A stretch of DNA of 7,249 nt from Mycobacterium sp. GTDB lineage: Bacteria > Actinomycetota > Actinomycetes > Mycobacteriales > Mycobacteriaceae. This document shows, piece after piece, positions 6,252-7,249 of the stretch. The DNA lies in the NCBI GenBank assembly GCA_018882545.1, contig VERS01000097.1, forward strand, positions 1 to 7,249. The letters run 5' to 3'. The notes beneath the pieces are model-generated. The model saw only the letters and a program-made list of their open reading frames with translations. It made no database searches and was not told the DNA's origin. Made by a program: the position numbers and the translations under genes. Numbering within the stretch: the stretch's first letter is position 1; each line of letters starts with the position of its first letter.

Positions 6252-6307
6252 GAGCAGACGTAAACGTCCCCGACACGCCGGGTTTCTGGGGACGTTTACG
6301 TCTGCTC
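6252..6307. repeat. 56-bp palindromic intergenic element, copy 3
   Basis: This is the best preserved copy. The arms at 6252-6271 (GAGCAGACGTAAACG plus TCCCC) and 6288-6307 are a perfect 20-bp inverted repeat around a 16-nt loop that holds GACACGCCGGG. The right arm contains the first two bases read as the TGA of the DUF559 gene (6306-6308), so the element begins within the stop codon. It fills the space up to the end ribosome site. No T-run follows. Confidence 0.95.
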
Positions 6308-7187
6308 AGCCGGCGAGGCGACCCGCGTCGAGGCGGCCGGCCACCCGCCAGACCAGATCCGCAGGGTGTCGGCGCACGTCGTCGACGACAAAGGGCACCA
6401 AGGTCCAACCCAAGTCCCCCAGCCGCGCGGCCTTGACCCGGTCGCGCTTCCAGCGCTCCGGGCTGGCGTGCCATTCCATGCTGTCGTACTCGGCGGCCAC
6501 CATGGCCTCCGGCCAGGCGAAGTCGACCCGCCACAGATCCCCGCAGCGGTCGATGATCTCGTACTGCAGCACCGGAGCGGGCAGACCACCGTCGTGGAAC
6601 ACCAACCGTGCCTCACTTTCCATCGGGGATTCGGCCAGACCGTCAGCCAAGGGCAGCAGGTCGCGGACGGCCACGATGCCCCGGCGGCCCTTCTGCTCTG
6701 CAACGGCGCGAGCCAACTCCGCCGTCGAGCACCCACCGGATCGCAGCGCGGCGTCGAGCGTGGCCAGCACCCGCCGCCGGTTCACCGTCCGGGCGATCTC
6801 CACGGCCGTCCACGCCGGCGCGGTCATCAGCCGGCCTGAGACCCGGCGCAGCGGAGCGCCGAGTCGCTGATGAACCATCAGGTCCCGGTTCGGCCGGATT
6901 CGCACACCGGGATCCAGCACGTGCAACCGGCTGTCGCCCTCGATGTCGAAACCGTGGAACTCCGCCGCGGTACCCAGGCAGGCAACGATGGGCCGGCCCG
7001 TTACCACCTCCAGCGCCGTCAGCCGGCCGAGGGTGTCCGGTGGTTCGAGGGCGTAGACGCCGTGCCAGACCCGCACGATGGCGCCGGCTTCAAGGTGGGA
7101 CGCCAGGGCCTTCTTGGTGATTACAGACAGGAGTTGAGCGGTCGTCACCAAACCGCCATTGGCGGCGAACAGGTCGTGGATTCGCAC
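6306..7187 (-). CDS. Winged-helix (AbiEi antitoxin-like) plus DUF559 nuclease-like protein
   Basis: This 293-residue protein has two recognisable parts. Residues 1-47 (GGLVTTAQLL.., then HLEAGAIVRVWHGVYAL) resemble the winged-helix N-terminus of AbiEi-type antitoxins and related regulators. The C-terminus resembles DUF559, a Vsr-like PD-(D/E)XK nuclease fold. There, SPMESEAR (187-194), RVDFAWPE (220-227), AAEYDSMEWH (231-240) and KRDRVKAARLGDLGW (247-261) supply candidate catalytic residues Glu192, Asp222 and Glu233/Asp235. No AbiEii-like nucleotidyltransferase partner lies next to it in the window, so it appears to be an orphan. It starts at GTG; an in-frame stop lies 13 codons upstream, and no Shine-Dalgarno is present, suggesting a leaderless message. 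It is not part of the M. tuberculosis order recalled here, so it may be an accessory gene. The function is unproven: DNA cleavage or transcriptional autoregulation are both possible. Confidence 0.82.
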   Translation of the reverse strand: MRIHDLFAANGGLVTTAQLLSVITKKALASHLEAGAIVRVWHGVYALEPPDTLGRLTALEVVTGRPIVACLGTAAEFHGFDIEGDSRLHVLDPGVRIRPNRDLMVHQRLGAPLRRVSGRLMTAPAWTAVEIARTVNRRRVLATLDAALRSGGCSTAELARAVAEQKGRRGIVAVRDLLPLADGLAESPMESEARLVFHDGGLPAPVLQYEIIDRCGDLWRVDFAWPEAMVAAEYDSMEWHASPERWKRDRVKAARLGDLGWTLVPFVVDDVRRHPADLVWRVAGRLDAGRLAG

Positions 7188-7193
7188 GGGCCC

Positions 7194-7218
7194 ATGGTTG
7201 TCGGCAGCCCACCGACAA
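7194..7218 (-). promoter_or_regulatory. Possible DNA-damage (PafBC/RecA-NDp type) promoter
   Basis: The minus strand carries TTGTCGGTG (7210-7218), an exact match to the upstream half of the mycobacterial TTGTCRGTG-N8-TANNNT promoter class. At the expected 8-nt spacing the hexamer is ACAACC, which fails the TANNNT pattern. At 10 nt AACCAT (7194-7199) fits A and T at the second and last positions and would place the transcript start on the GTG. The match is therefore half strong, half weak. Confidence 0.35.
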
Positions 7219-7221
7219 CCA
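7195..7221. repeat. 10-bp inverted repeat upstream of the DUF559 gene
   Basis: TGGTTGTCGG (7195-7204) and CCGACAACCA (7212-7221) are perfect inverted repeats around a 7-nt loop, ending 7 bases before the GTG start. Its position suits an operator for the protein's own winged helix, as described for AbiEi antitoxins, or a hairpin. It overlaps the possible PafBC element. Confidence 0.7.
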
Positions 7222-7249
7222 AGTCACCCGGTGCACCTGTGCACAGTCC

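Noticed and set aside
5471..6436. Plus-strand open frame (321 codons) opposite end
   Set aside because: It is antisense to endonuclease IV, crosses palindromic element 3 and shows no domain.
7193..7195. ATG just upstream of the DUF559 GTG start
   Set aside because: It is out of frame with the protein.
7231..7244. GTGCAC-CT-GTGCAC at the right edge
   Set aside because: These are two adjacent six-base palindromes near the window end, with no clear relation to the downstream promoter.

Overview
The window is high-GC DNA with every supportable gene on the minus strand. It looks like a mycobacterium (Mycobacterium or Mycolicibacterium). The gene order end - [membrane channel] - fadE8 - echA4 - PaaX-type regulator - echA5 matches, from memory, the M. 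tuberculosis order Rv0670 (end), Rv0671 (lpqP), Rv0672 (fadE8), Rv0673 (echA4), Rv0674, Rv0675 (echA5), which lies just past rpoB-rpoC. Two things differ from that order. A pentameric ligand-gated ion channel homologue sits where lpqP would be, and a DUF559/AbiEi-type nuclease gene precedes end.

Layout in the direction of transcription (right to left): 7187-6306 is a winged-helix plus DUF559 protein with a GTG start. Upstream of it are a 10-bp inverted repeat and an exact match to the -35 half of the DNA-damage (PafBC/RecA-NDp) promoter motif. 6235-5486 is endonuclease IV with all nine metal ligands. 5396-4347 is the channel homologue, with a signal peptide, beta-rich extracellular domain and four membrane helices. 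4288-2660 is an AidB-like acyl-CoA dehydrogenase that looks leaderless. 2532-1627 and 909-121 are two crotonase-fold proteins, both missing canonical hydratase glutamates. Between them is a short PaaX-family regulator (1625-906), coupled to its neighbours by a 1-nt gap and a 4-bp ATGA overlap.

The dehydrogenase, two crotonases and regulator look like one acyl-CoA degradation unit that carries its own repressor. The substrate cannot be read from the sequence. The nuclease and endonuclease IV form a DNA-processing pair on the right.

The strongest signal outside genes is a family of three intergenic palindromic elements, each exactly 56 bp (41-96, 2545-2600, 6252-6307). They share arms of the type GAGCAGAC..AAA / TTT..GTCTGCTC and an asymmetric CCCC(GC)GACACG core. 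All three lie in the same orientation downstream of minus-strand genes. Their arms differ by paired, compensating changes, which suggests that pairing itself is conserved. Gaps longer than 100 bp are 1-120 (element 1, otherwise nothing recognised) and 2533-2659 (element 2 plus a short degenerate tandem repeat). No tRNA, rRNA, CRISPR or insertion sequence was seen.
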